In this document: piece by piece, positions 24,672 through 33,193 of the stretch
Layout of the letters: every line of letters begins with the position of its first letter
How positions within the stretch are numbered: position 1 is the first letter of the stretch
Origin: JAKACA01 sp963735115
GTDB taxonomy: Bacteria > Actinomycetota > Acidimicrobiia > Acidimicrobiales > Bog-793
NCBI GenBank assembly: GCA_963735115.1
Contig: CAVTJR010000001.1
Location: 1,116,001 to 1,180,000 of the forward strand
Reading direction: 5' to 3'
DNA length: 64,000 nucleotides
Notes under the pieces: generated by a model
Told to the model about the DNA's origin: nothing
What the model saw: only the letters and a program-made list of their open reading frames with translations
Database searches by the model: none
Made by a program: the position numbers and the translations under genes

Positions 24672-26992
24672 TCAGAAAGCCGCCAGCTCCCGCGCTGCCC
24701 GCTCGATGTCTTCGACTTGGGGGAGGATGGCCTGCTCGAGCGTGGGCTCGTAGGCGACGAAGGTATCGGTGGCGCCGATGCGGCGGATGGGGCCGTCGAG
24801 GTCTGAATAGCAGTGATCGGCCGCCCAGGCGGCGACCTCACCGCCAAAGCCGCCCGTGAGCACGTCCTCGTGCACCACGAGCAGCTTGGAGGTCCGCGCC
24901 ACCGTCTCGGCGACGGCGTCGTGGTCCCAGGGCATGATCGTGCGAAGGTCGATCACCTCCACCGAGGTGCCCTCGCCGGCGAGGCGCTCGGCGGCATCGA
25001 GTGACTTCTGCACCATGGCGCCCCAGGTGACGATGGAGAGGTCCCGGCCCTGGCGCACGCAGGCAGCCTTGCCGGGCGGGAGCACGAAACCCGCCTCCGG
25101 GTAGGGGTCCATGGCGTATTTCTGGCGGAGGAGGTGCTTGTGCTCGAGGAAGAGCACGGGGTCTTCGCAGCGGAAGGCCGCCCGCAGCAGCCCGACGGCG
25201 TCGCGCGCCCGCGAGGGGAACATGACGATGAGACCGGGGATGTGGGCGAAGATGGACTCGCCGCTCTGCGAGTGCCAGAGGGAGCCGTGCACGTAGCCGC
25301 CGATGGCGCACCGGATCACGAGCGGAACGGTGAACTCGCCCTGGGATCGCCATCTCGTCGTGGCGGCCTCCGCCCGGATTTGATGCATCGCCGGCCAGAT
25401 GTAGTCGAAGAACTGGATTTCTGCGCAGGGCCTCAAGCCCCGGAGGGCCTGGCCGATCCCCCGCCCGACGATGTTCGCCTCGGCGAGGGGGGTGTTGTAG
25501 CAGCGGGCGATACCGAAGGTCTTTTGCAAGCCATGCGTCGTCCCGAACACCCCGCCTTTGCCTTCGACGACCTGGAGCACGTCCTCGGGGGCGTCGGCCA
25601 CGTCCTCGCCGAAGACACGGACCCGCTCGTCCAGGCCCATCAACTCCGTGAGCGTCAGACGGATGGCATCACCCATGCCGACCGCCTCGCCTCGGATGGC
25701 CGGGCCGCCCATGGGGTCGGACAGGTGGAAGGCGGCCTGTCGGGTGACTGCGCCCGCGCTGGCCGCCGCCCCCGGATGACGGAGCTCGGGGTCGGGCAGG
25801 TCGGGAATCCGGACAACGCCGTGGGTGACCGTCGCCGGGTCGGGGCGAGCGCAGGCGAGAGCCTCCTTGGCCATCTCGGCGACGTAGCGCCGAGCCTCCT
25901 GGCGGATTCTCGTCTGCCTCCTCGCTCGAAAAGACGCCACCTCGGATCAGCTGATGCTCGAAACGGAGAATCGGGTCGTGGCTCGCCTCCTCCAGCAATT
26001 CCTCCGCTGAGCGGTACTTCGCCTGGGTGTCCTGGGAGGAGTGCGAGTACGGGCGAGTGACGGTGGCGTGGATGAGCCCCGGGCCTTCAGCCGCTCGCAC
26101 CCTGGCGATGGCGTCGGCGCCCTTCTGGCGACTGGTGAAGTAGTCGGTGCCGTCCACCTTCGTGATGGCGAGCCCGCGAAACCCCCGCACGAGCTCCGAT
26201 ATGGGGGCCGGCGCCTGGTCGGCCGCTCGCACCGAGATGGCATAGCCGTTGTCGGCCACGAGGAACAGCACGGGTAGGTGCAGCCGGCAGGCGGTGTTGA
26301 GGCTCTCCCAGAACTCCCCCTCCGAGGTTGCCCCCTCGCCGAGGGAGACGTAGGTGACCTCGTCGCCGTAGGCCGTGCAGCCGACGAGCTTGCGGGGGGC
26401 GATGTAGCGGGCGGCCTCGGCACAACCGACGGCGGGGAGGCACTGGCTGCCGGTCGGGCTCGTCTGCGACACGATGTTGAGCGGTTTGGAGCCCCAGTGC
26501 GAAGGCATCTGGCGTCCTCCGGAGCTGGGATCGTCGGCCGATCCGACGGCTTGCAGGAGGATGTCTCGCGGGGTCACTCCGAGAGCGAGGCAGAGCGCCT
26601 GGTCCCGGTAGTACGGGAAGAACCAGTCGTAGCTCGGACGGAGCGAGCGGGCGAGGGCGAGCAGGAGGATCTCATGGCCGGCGCCGGAGATTCTGAAAGA
26701 ACACGCGGGATTGCTTCTGCAGCGTGATCTCCCGGTCATCGAGGGCGCGAGAGGTGCAGGCAAGGCGGAAGTCCTCGATCAGCTGGGCTCGCTCATAGCC
26801 CCGGTACTCCAAGGGGACGTCTCTTACAGCCGCCGTCGTGGCCGTCCCGCTCGCCGGTTCGAGGGCGTCTTCGTAGGCCAGCACCGGCGGTGGCGGCGCC
26901 GTGGCGGCGACGGCTCGCAGGCGTGCGTCCCCGGCGGCTACCTCACTGAGATCGTCGTCACCCCGTCGTCCGCCTGCCGTCACTCTTGGCAC
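24672..26992 (-). pseudogene. Fused 2-oxoacid dehydrogenase E1 alpha/beta, frame-disrupted twice
   Basis: Three frames together encode one ThDP-dependent E1 enzyme of about 770 aa with alpha and beta parts in a single chain. The N-terminal part (ERAQLIEDFRLACTSRALDD, KQSRVFFQ) changes frame to ISGAGHEILLLALARSLRP, WFFPYYRDQALCLALGVTP and the ThDP motif GEGATSEGEFWESLNTA..NGYAIS. After GVFSSEEADE it changes again to the beta part (GEDVADAPEDV, PLAEANIVGRGIGQALRGLR, IFAHIPGLIVMFPS, DVLTGGFGGEVAAW). Both breaks are an extra A that turns CAGATC and GAGATC into CAGAATC and GAGAATC. Removing them restores the family sequence. The start is GTG 26992 with AAAGGAG upstream. The preferred substrate (branched-chain 2-oxoacid or pyruvate) cannot be told. 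No E2 or E3 gene is nearby. Confidence 0.8.
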
Positions 26993-27224
26993 TCCAGCTC
27001 CTTTGGAAGGGACACGGCGATGGGTCCCTTGTGAAACGGAGACTGCCGACGACTGCCGCAACAGCCCGAGCCGACAGGTCCGACGCGACCACTTCCAGCC
27101 TAGAGCCTGAGGGCCGGAGAGCCACGACGCCGGCGCCAGCGGCAAGGAGTCGAGGCGGACACCGAGGACACCGCGGCGGCGGTTGCCGGAGACAGCTCGG
27201 CGCTCCGAGGAGACGGCTGTCTAA

Positions 27225-27238
27225 ACTGACGTGTCAGT
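27225..27238. promoter_or_regulatory. Palindromic operator ACTGACGTGTCAGT
   Basis: Arms ACTGAC and GTCAGT flank GT. The site is about 50 bases before the nitronate monooxygenase start. A near-identical, perfect 16-base palindrome recurs at 28280, before the acyl-CoA dehydrogenase. A TetR gene follows at 29.6 kb, so both are probably its operators. Confidence 0.6.
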
Positions 27239-27286
27239 CAACAAATCGGCCGATCCGCCCGCGGCGCACCACGAGAGGGACACCCC

Positions 27287-28276
27287 ATGCGAACCCGCCT
27301 CACTACCCTTCTCGGGATCGAGCACCCCGTCATGCTCGCCGGCATGGGCGGCGTGTCCTACGCGCCCTTGGTGGCTGCGGTGTCGGAAGCCGGTGGTTTC
27401 GGGTGCCTGGGGGCCTCGACGATGGGGCCAACGGGCATGGTGGCCGAGATCCGGGAGGTCAGGCGACTCACTGACCGGGCCTTCGGCGTGGACCTGCTCA
27501 CGGCCATGCCGGGAGACCTCGAGCGGCAGGTGCAGATGCTCATCGAGGAGGGCGCCAAGGTCTTCGTGGCCGCCCTCGGAGTGCCCACGACGGTGGTCGA
27601 CATGTGCCACGAGGCCGATGTGCTCGTCATCAACATGTGCGGCAAGGTCGACCACGCCCGCCGCGCCCTCGACGCCGGTTGCGACCTCGTCGTCGCCCAG
27701 GGGACGGAGGCCGGCGGGCACACCGGCACCGTGGCCACCATGCCGCTCGTGCCTCAGATCGTGGACGCCGTCGGCGCTCACATCCCCGTCATCGCGGCGG
27801 GTGGGATCTTCGACGGGCGAGGGCTGGCGGCAGCGCTGGCGCTCGGCGCTGACGGGGTCTGGGTAGGAACCCGCTTCATCGCCACGCCCGAAGCGAGAGC
27901 CGTCACGGGTTACAAGGACGCCCTCGTGGCGGCGCGGGAGGATTCGACGGTCGTGAGCAGGGCGTACTCGGGCAAGACCATGCGCGTCCTCCGCAACGAC
28001 TACACGAAGTACTTCGAGGAGCACCCGGAGGAGCTGCAGCCGTTCCCGGCCCAGCTCGGCCGCTCCGTCAACGACGGCGCTCTCCACCTCGGCGGCGAGG
28101 CCGATCACCTCGGCGACGCCGTCATCGACACGACGCGCGAGTGCTACCCCGCCGGTCAGGGCACCGGGGCGATCGCCGAGCTGGTGCCGGCGGGCGAGCT
28201 CGTGCTGCGGTTCGTGGCCGAGGCAGAGGCGGTGCTGGCGCGCATCGGCCTGACGTCTCCCGACCTGCCCCACTAA
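27287..28276 (+). CDS. Nitronate monooxygenase-like flavoprotein (NPD family)
   Basis: This 329-aa TIM-barrel FMN enzyme is of the 2-nitropropane dioxygenase/FabK-like family. Features are LGIEHPVMLAGMGGVSYAPL at the start, EAGGFGCLGAS, the phosphate-binding AQGTEAGGHTGTVATMPLVP and IAAGGIFDGRGLAAALALGA with GVWVGTRFIAT. The actual substrate may be a nitronate or an enoyl thioester; the lipid-degradation neighbours fit the latter loosely. ATG 27287 has GAGAGGGAC upstream. The operator at 27225 lies in its promoter region. Confidence 0.85.
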   Translation: MRTRLTTLLGIEHPVMLAGMGGVSYAPLVAAVSEAGGFGCLGASTMGPTGMVAEIREVRRLTDRAFGVDLLTAMPGDLERQVQMLIEEGAKVFVAALGVPTTVVDMCHEADVLVINMCGKVDHARRALDAGCDLVVAQGTEAGGHTGTVATMPLVPQIVDAVGAHIPVIAAGGIFDGRGLAAALALGADGVWVGTRFIATPEARAVTGYKDALVAAREDSTVVSRAYSGKTMRVLRNDYTKYFEEHPEELQPFPAQLGRSVNDGALHLGGEADHLGDAVIDTTRECYPAGQGTGAIAELVPAGELVLRFVAEAEAVLARIGLTSPDLPH

Positions 28277-28279
28277 TCT

Positions 28280-28295
28280 GACTGACATGTCAGTC
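28280..28295. promoter_or_regulatory. Palindromic operator GACTGACATGTCAGTC
   Basis: A perfect 16-base palindrome lies 4 bases after the nitronate monooxygenase stop and 14 bases before the acyl-CoA dehydrogenase start. It shares ACTGAC-RT-GTCAGTC with the site at 27225. Its position is right for repression of the downstream acyl-CoA dehydrogenase/TetR/thiolase genes. Confidence 0.65.
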
Positions 28296-28309
28296 GATAG
28301 GAGCCGTTG

Positions 28310-29578
28310 ATGCGCTGGAAGGTGGAGGACACCCCGGAGCGGGCAGCGTTTCGGGCCGAGTTCAAAGGCTGGTTGGCCGAGGTGCTGCCGGGCGGGTGGA
28401 TCGAGGCCCTCGAGTGCCGGGACGATGTCGCCTTCGCCACGGCGCGCAGGGACTTCAATTTCCTCACCTGGATGGGCACGATCGGTCGCACGGGGTACGC
28501 CGCTCCGCTCTGGCCGAGGGAGTACGGCGGGCTCTCGGGCGAGGCCTGGATGCAGCAGATCGTGCGCGAAGAGCTCTCGAAGCACCGGCTGCCGACGTTC
28601 GGTGTCAACCTGCTCGGCGTCGGCCTGGCCGGCCCCACGATCATCGCCCACGCCAACGAGGAGCAGAAGCTCCGCTACCTGCCGAAGATCCTCAGTGGCG
28701 AAGAGATTTGGTGCCAGCTGTTCAGCGAGCCCGGCTCCGGCTCGGACCTCGCCTCTCTCGGTACGCGGGCCGTCCGTGACGGCGACGAGTGGATCGTCAA
28801 CGGCCAGAAGGTGTGGACCTCCATCGCCTCCTTCGCCACCTTCGGGATGCTGCTCGCCCGCACCGATGCGGACGTGCCCAAGCACGAAGGCCTCTCCTAT
28901 CTCATCGTGGACATGCACGCGCCCGGCGTCGAGGTCCGCCCGCTCCGCCAGATCACCGGTTCGGCCGACTTCAACGAGGTGTTCTTCACCGACGTGCGAG
29001 TACCCGACCGCAACCGCATCGGCGAGGTGGGGGAGGGCTGGCGCTACGCCCGCACGACGCTCATGAACGAGCGCGTCGCCCTGTCCGGTCTGTCCATCGA
29101 TGCCGCTTCCCTCACCGGCGGCCTTCGTCGCGATGCGTGGGAGGCGCTCCTCACGGGCGTGCGGGACCGGAACGACAGCATCGTTCGCCAGGAGCTCGCC
29201 CGCATCTACATAGCCCAGGAGGTGAAGGAGATCACGGCCTTTCGTGCGAGCGCCGCCCGCCTCGCCGGTCAGACCCCGGGGGCGGAGGGCGGCATCTCGA
29301 AGGTCTTCAACGCCGAGTTCAACCAGTACCGCTCGAACGTCGCCGTGAACGCTGCCGGCATGGCATCGATCGCTTGGGAGACCGAGGCCGCCGGAGTCTT
29401 CGGAGGCGTCGGCGAGGGCGCCGCCAAGGCGACGGCGTTCTTACGCATGCGGGCGAACACCATCGAGGGCGGAACCTCCGAAGTTCTCCGCAATCAGATC
29501 GGCGAGCGCATCCTCGGGCTGCCTCGCGAGGTCGAGGTCGACAGGGGGGTGCCGTGGGCGGGGACGGTTCGCAGTTGA
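28310..29578 (+). CDS. Acyl-CoA dehydrogenase
   Basis: This 422-aa FAD enzyme of the acyl-CoA dehydrogenase family forms trans-2-enoyl-CoA. It has WPREYGGLSGEAWMQQIVRE, the flavin-binding QLFSEPGSGSDLASLGTRAV, WIVNGQKVWTSIASFA, EVFFTDVRVPDRNRIG, and the C-terminal NTIEGGTSEVLRNQIGERIL. I use ATG 28310, with GATAGGAG upstream; the TTG three bases before is unlikely. It opens an operon with overlapping TetR and thiolase-like genes. The chain-length preference is unknown. Confidence 0.92.
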   Translation: MRWKVEDTPERAAFRAEFKGWLAEVLPGGWIEALECRDDVAFATARRDFNFLTWMGTIGRTGYAAPLWPREYGGLSGEAWMQQIVREELSKHRLPTFGVNLLGVGLAGPTIIAHANEEQKLRYLPKILSGEEIWCQLFSEPGSGSDLASLGTRAVRDGDEWIVNGQKVWTSIASFATFGMLLARTDADVPKHEGLSYLIVDMHAPGVEVRPLRQITGSADFNEVFFTDVRVPDRNRIGEVGEGWRYARTTLMNERVALSGLSIDAASLTGGLRRDAWEALLTGVRDRNDSIVRQELARIYIAQEVKEITAFRASAARLAGQTPGAEGGISKVFNAEFNQYRSNVAVNAAGMASIAWETEAAGVFGGVGEGAAKATAFLRMRANTIEGGTSEVLRNQIGERILGLPREVEVDRGVPWAGTVRS

Positions 29579-30288
29579 GCTCCACGCTCGCGGAGCCGCC
29601 GGGCGCTACGGGGAGGACGCCCATCGCCGGCCGCCCTCTTCGTCGTGCCGTCAGCGACGCCGACAAGGCCTCCCGACGTACCGACATCCTGTCGGCCGCC
29701 AAGCAGGTCTTCGCAGAAGGCGGCTACCACACGACCACGATCGCCGACGTCGCCAGGCAGGCGGGCCTCTCCTACGGTTCCATCTATTGGTACTACGAGT
29801 CGAAGGAAGCCCTCTTTCACGAGCTGATGTCGGCCGAAGCCTTGGCCCTGCGGACGCACATCAACGACGCCGTGCGGGCCACCTCCGCCGAGGAGGGTCC
29901 GGCGGCGCCCCTGCGGGCCGCCGTTCGGGCGACGCTGGAGTTCTACGAGGCGGACAGCGCCCTCGTGAAGCTGCTCTTCCGCGATGCCTTCGCCCTTGGG
30001 TCGGGCTTCGAAGAGCATCTCTACGCCATCCACGCCTCCTTCGTGGACGACGCCGAGCGGCTCGTCCTGCTCGCCCAGCGCCAGGGAGCGCTCGTGCAGG
30101 GCCCGTCGAAGATGACCGCCTTCGCCATCACGGCGCTCGTCGGCCAGCTCGCCCACCGCCGCCTCACCACCGACGACGACCTGAGCGCCGGCGAGGCCGC
30201 CAGCTTCGTCGTCGAGCTGCTCCTCGACGGTCTGCGACCGCGCGAGCGACGTGACCTCCCACACCCTCGGGGCACCGCGTCGGCGTGA
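29554..30288 (+). CDS. TetR-family regulator of the acyl-CoA genes
   Basis: This protein of about 244 aa has a TetR HTH (RRTDILSAAKQVFAEGGYHT, then TTIADVARQAGLSYGSIYWY and YESKEALFHELM) and a C-terminal domain with YEADSALVKLLFRDAF as in fatty-acid-responsive TetR proteins. The start is ambiguous: GTG 29554 is used here, while TTG 29575, which overlaps the dehydrogenase stop as TTGA, is equally possible. It lies between acyl-CoA genes and is the obvious candidate to bind the palindromes at 27225 and 28280 and sense an acyl-CoA. Confidence 0.85.
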   Translation: MGGDGSQLSSTLAEPPGATGRTPIAGRPLRRAVSDADKASRRTDILSAAKQVFAEGGYHTTTIADVARQAGLSYGSIYWYYESKEALFHELMSAEALALRTHINDAVRATSAEEGPAAPLRAAVRATLEFYEADSALVKLLFRDAFALGSGFEEHLYAIHASFVDDAERLVLLAQRQGALVQGPSKMTAFAITALVGQLAHRRLTTDDDLSAGEAASFVVELLLDGLRPRERRDLPHPRGTASA

Positions 30289-31886
30289 GTTTGGACCCCG
30301 CGCGGACTCCGGTTGTCGTCGCCGTCGGTCAGGCCGAGAGCCGGGATCTCGTCCTCGGGCCCCTCGAGCTCGCCGAGACAGCCGCTCGGGAGGCGCTCGC
30401 CGCATCCACGGCCCTCGCCGCCGCCATCGAGCGGGTCACGCTCGTCAACGTCCTCTCGAGGCGGGCGGGCATTGCGCCCGCCAGCGAGGTCACCGAGGCC
30501 CTCGGCCTCGGTTCGGTCGCCCGCGAGACGACGAGCATCGGGGGCAACACGCCGCAGGCGATGGTCGAGCGGGCGGCCTGCGACATCGCCGGCGGGCGTC
30601 TGGCGGCAACGCTCATCGTCGGCGCCGAGGCAGTTCGCTCCGGCCGCCTCAAGCCGGCGGGTGCGGCCGACGGCAGCGGTGCGGCGGGCAGCTCCCAGCG
30701 CCTCCGTGCCGAGCGAGCTGCTCCCGATGCGGTCGTGGGTGAGGATCGCCAGGACCTCTCGGACGAGGAGCGGATGGCTGGTGTCTTCATCCCCGTTCAC
30801 GTCTACCCCATGTTCGAGAGCGTTCTGGCCACTCGCGCCGGCCGCACGCCCGCCCAGCAACGCGATTTCATCGGGCGGTTGATGGCGCCGTTCACCGAGG
30901 TCGCCGCCGCCCACCCGCACGCCTGGTTCCGCCAGGTCCGCTCTCCCGAGGAGCTGGCGAGAGTGTCCGCCGACAACCGCCTCGTGGCCGAGCCGTACCT
31001 GAAGACGATGGTGGCTTTCCTCGGAGGGGCGCAAGCGGCCGCCCTCGTCGTCACGTCGCTCGCCGTGGCCAAGTCGCTCAAGCTGGATGACGGTGCGCTC
31101 TTCGTCTGGTCGGCCGCCACGGCGAACGACGTCTGGTTCCCGATGGCTCGGCCCGATCTCGGGAGCTCGGTCGGGCTCGAGGTGGCGGCGAACGCAGCCC
31201 TGCGGGCGGCCGGCGTCGGCGCCGAGGACATGTCCGCCTTCGACCTCTATTCGTGTTTTCCGTCGGCCGTGCAGATCGCCGCCGCCAGCCTCGGCCTCGA
31301 TGTCAACCGCCCGGAGGAGACACCTCCCCTCACCGTCACCGGCGGGCTGCCCTACTTCGGCGGCCCCGGCAACAATTACTGCACGCACGCCATCGCCACC
31401 ATGTTCGAGCAGTTCCGCTCGGGCGGAGGTGAAGCTGGCGGCCGCCTCGGCCTCGTCACCGGCGTCGGCTGGTACCTCACCAAGCACTCCGTCGGCGTCT
31501 ACGGCTCCGCCGCCCCCCCTCAGGCCTACGTGCCGGCGGACACCTCAACAGTCCAGCAGCGCATCGACGCCTCCAGCCTGGCCTGCGTGGCGGGCGGCGA
31601 GGAGGTCGCCATGGCAGGCTGCGTGGAGGCCTCGACCGTCCTCTACGACCATGACGGCCGCCCCACGGCCGCCCCCGTGATCGCCACCCTCGAGGACGGC
31701 CGCCGGGTGGTCGCCTCCGGCGCCGACGGCGTGGCGGCGGAGGTTGCCGGCACCTTCCTCGTTGGCGCGAGGATTCATGTGGAGGGCGCTGCCGGTGCGA
31801 CCGGCGCGCCCACGTACCGCGTCGTCGACGGTCCCTCGTCTCTCCAGCACGTCGAATCCCTGCCACCGCCACCCACAACGCTGTAG
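30285..31886 (+). CDS. Thiolase-like acetyl-CoA acetyltransferase family protein
   Basis: This 533-aa protein has a thiolase-like fold over residues 1-400 and a C-terminal domain of about 100 aa that looks like an OB/beta domain (VIATLEDGRRVVASGADGVA..GTFLVGARI). The thiolase His is present in GGLPYFGGPGNNYCTHAIATM. The position of the nucleophile reads TTSIGGNTPQAMVERAA and lacks Cys. The usual C-terminal CxG also reads VTGVGWYLTKHS. It may therefore act on a thioester without classic thiolysis. GTG 30285 overlaps the TetR stop as GTGA. A crotonase follows after 24 bases, giving a short beta-oxidation-like operon. Confidence 0.8.
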   Translation: MSLDPARTPVVVAVGQAESRDLVLGPLELAETAAREALAASTALAAAIERVTLVNVLSRRAGIAPASEVTEALGLGSVARETTSIGGNTPQAMVERAACDIAGGRLAATLIVGAEAVRSGRLKPAGAADGSGAAGSSQRLRAERAAPDAVVGEDRQDLSDEERMAGVFIPVHVYPMFESVLATRAGRTPAQQRDFIGRLMAPFTEVAAAHPHAWFRQVRSPEELARVSADNRLVAEPYLKTMVAFLGGAQAAALVVTSLAVAKSLKLDDGALFVWSAATANDVWFPMARPDLGSSVGLEVAANAALRAAGVGAEDMSAFDLYSCFPSAVQIAAASLGLDVNRPEETPPLTVTGGLPYFGGPGNNYCTHAIATMFEQFRSGGGEAGGRLGLVTGVGWYLTKHSVGVYGSAAPPQAYVPADTSTVQQRIDASSLACVAGGEEVAMAGCVEASTVLYDHDGRPTAAPVIATLEDGRRVVASGADGVAAEVAGTFLVGARIHVEGAAGATGAPTYRVVDGPSSLQHVESLPPPPTTL

Positions 31887-31910
31887 CCATTGACCGAAGG
31901 AGCCCATGAC

Positions 31911-32711
31911 ATGTCGGATGCCACCACCGAAGCGACGCCAGAAGAGCCCCTCGTGCGGGAGCGTCACGGGAGAGTGGAGCTGCTGCGGCTCAATCGGGAG
32001 AGGGCGCGCAACGCCATCGACGGCCCGACGAGCATCGCCCTCGGGCGCGCCCTCGAGGAGATCGCCGCTGACGACGGCGTCTGGGTGGTCGTCCTCACCG
32101 GGACCGGTGACAAGGCCTTCAGCGCCGGTATGGACCTGAAGGCGTTCGTCTCCGGCCAGGCCGGCGACATCATGTCGGTGGAGCACGGCTTCGCCAACAT
32201 CGCCCGGCGCAAGTTCGCAAAACCCATCATCGCCGCCGTCAACGGCGTCGCCCTCGCCGGCGGTTGCGAGATCGTGCTGTCCTGCGATCTCGTCGTGGCC
32301 GCCCATCACGCCGCCTTCGGGATCCCTGAGGTCAAGCGGGGCCTTGTGGCGGCCGGTGGTGGCCTCTTACGTCTCCACCAGCGCATCCCCTATTCGATCG
32401 CCCTCGAGCTGGCGCTCACGGGCGAGACGATCTCCGCGCAGCGTGCTGCCGAGCTCGGCTTCGTCAACCGGCTCGTGCCGGCCGACCGCGTCGTGCCGGA
32501 GGCGCTCGCACTGGCGGAGAAGATCTGCGAGAACGCCCCCCTGGCCGTGCGCGCTTCGAAGGAGATCATGCGACGTTCGGTCGGCCTGAGCGACGACGCC
32601 GCCTGGGACATGAACACCGAGCTCATCGGGCCGATCTTCACGAGCAAGGACGCCATGGAGGGCGCGACCGCCTTCGCTGAGAAGCGTCCGCCCGTCTGGA
32701 CAGGTTCCTGA
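31911..32711 (+). CDS. Enoyl-CoA hydratase/isomerase (crotonase) family
   Basis: This 266-aa crotonase has the two oxyanion-hole regions KAFSAGMDLKAFV and NGVALAGGCEIVLSCDLVVA, then FGIPEVKRGLVAAGGGLLRL, where the usual acid positions can be compared, and a C-terminal SKEIMRRS. The ATG at 31911 is preceded by GAAGGAG with good spacing, which decides it over the TTG at 31890. The reaction is probably hydration of an enoyl-CoA from the neighbouring dehydrogenase. The roughly 160 bases after it hold nothing I recognise. Confidence 0.9.
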   Translation: MSDATTEATPEEPLVRERHGRVELLRLNRERARNAIDGPTSIALGRALEEIAADDGVWVVVLTGTGDKAFSAGMDLKAFVSGQAGDIMSVEHGFANIARRKFAKPIIAAVNGVALAGGCEIVLSCDLVVAAHHAAFGIPEVKRGLVAAGGGLLRLHQRIPYSIALELALTGETISAQRAAELGFVNRLVPADRVVPEALALAEKICENAPLAVRASKEIMRRSVGLSDDAAWDMNTELIGPIFTSKDAMEGATAFAEKRPPVWTGS

Positions 32712-32873
32712 CCTGGTGGGCCTCATCCGGGCGGGCAGGCGGGCACGTAGATGACACGGAGGGCTTGCGCACCGCCTCCTGGGAACGTCACGATGGTGGA
32801 GCTAGGTGGGCCTGCGCTCACCGCACCCACAACTCGCGTCTAGTCTGCAATCGTCCTCATGAAAGGAGGGCAG

Positions 32874-33122
32874 GTGATCCTCGCTGAGATTTTCGGTGTT
32901 GACGGCATCATTGTCATCGTGTGTGTGGTGGTTGTCCTTCTCTTTGGAGGCACGAAGCTGCCCAAGCTCGCACGCGGCCTCGGAAGTGCCTCCCACGAGT
33001 TCAAGAAGGGCCTCGAAGAGGGTGACAAGGACGGGGCACTCCCCGCCGCCGGGTCATCGAGCGCGCCAGCGCCGCCGGCCGCTACCCCTGAGGCCCTGCC
33101 GAAAGATGCGAGCACCAACTGA
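32874..33122 (+). CDS. tatA: Sec-independent translocase component TatA
   Basis: This 82-aa protein is a TatA/TatE subunit, which forms the twin-arginine translocation pore. It has a single N-terminal helix (GIIVIVCVVVVLLFGGTKLP), the FG-TKLPKLARGLG hinge, the amphipathic helix (SASHEFKKGLEEG) and a disordered Pro/Ala tail. The GTG at 32874 follows AAAGGAGGG, so I prefer it to the ATG at 32859, which lies upstream of that site. tatB and tatC are not in the window. Confidence 0.9.
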   Translation: MILAEIFGVDGIIVIVCVVVVLLFGGTKLPKLARGLGSASHEFKKGLEEGDKDGALPAAGSSSAPAPPAATPEALPKDASTN

Positions 33123-33193
33123 CGCAATGAGCAGGTGGTCGTCTCGGGGTCGCACCCCCCGGGCGGTGACGCCGCACCGGTAACGTCAGCCCG

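Noticed and set aside
25901..26700. Programmed frameshifting in the E1 gene
   Set aside because: Both sites lack a slippery heptamer, and the same GAATC change occurs in an unrelated gene, so an indel explains them better.
27221..28918. A 565-aa minus-strand frame opposite the NPD and acyl-CoA dehydrogenase genes
   Set aside because: Shadow of two well-supported genes.
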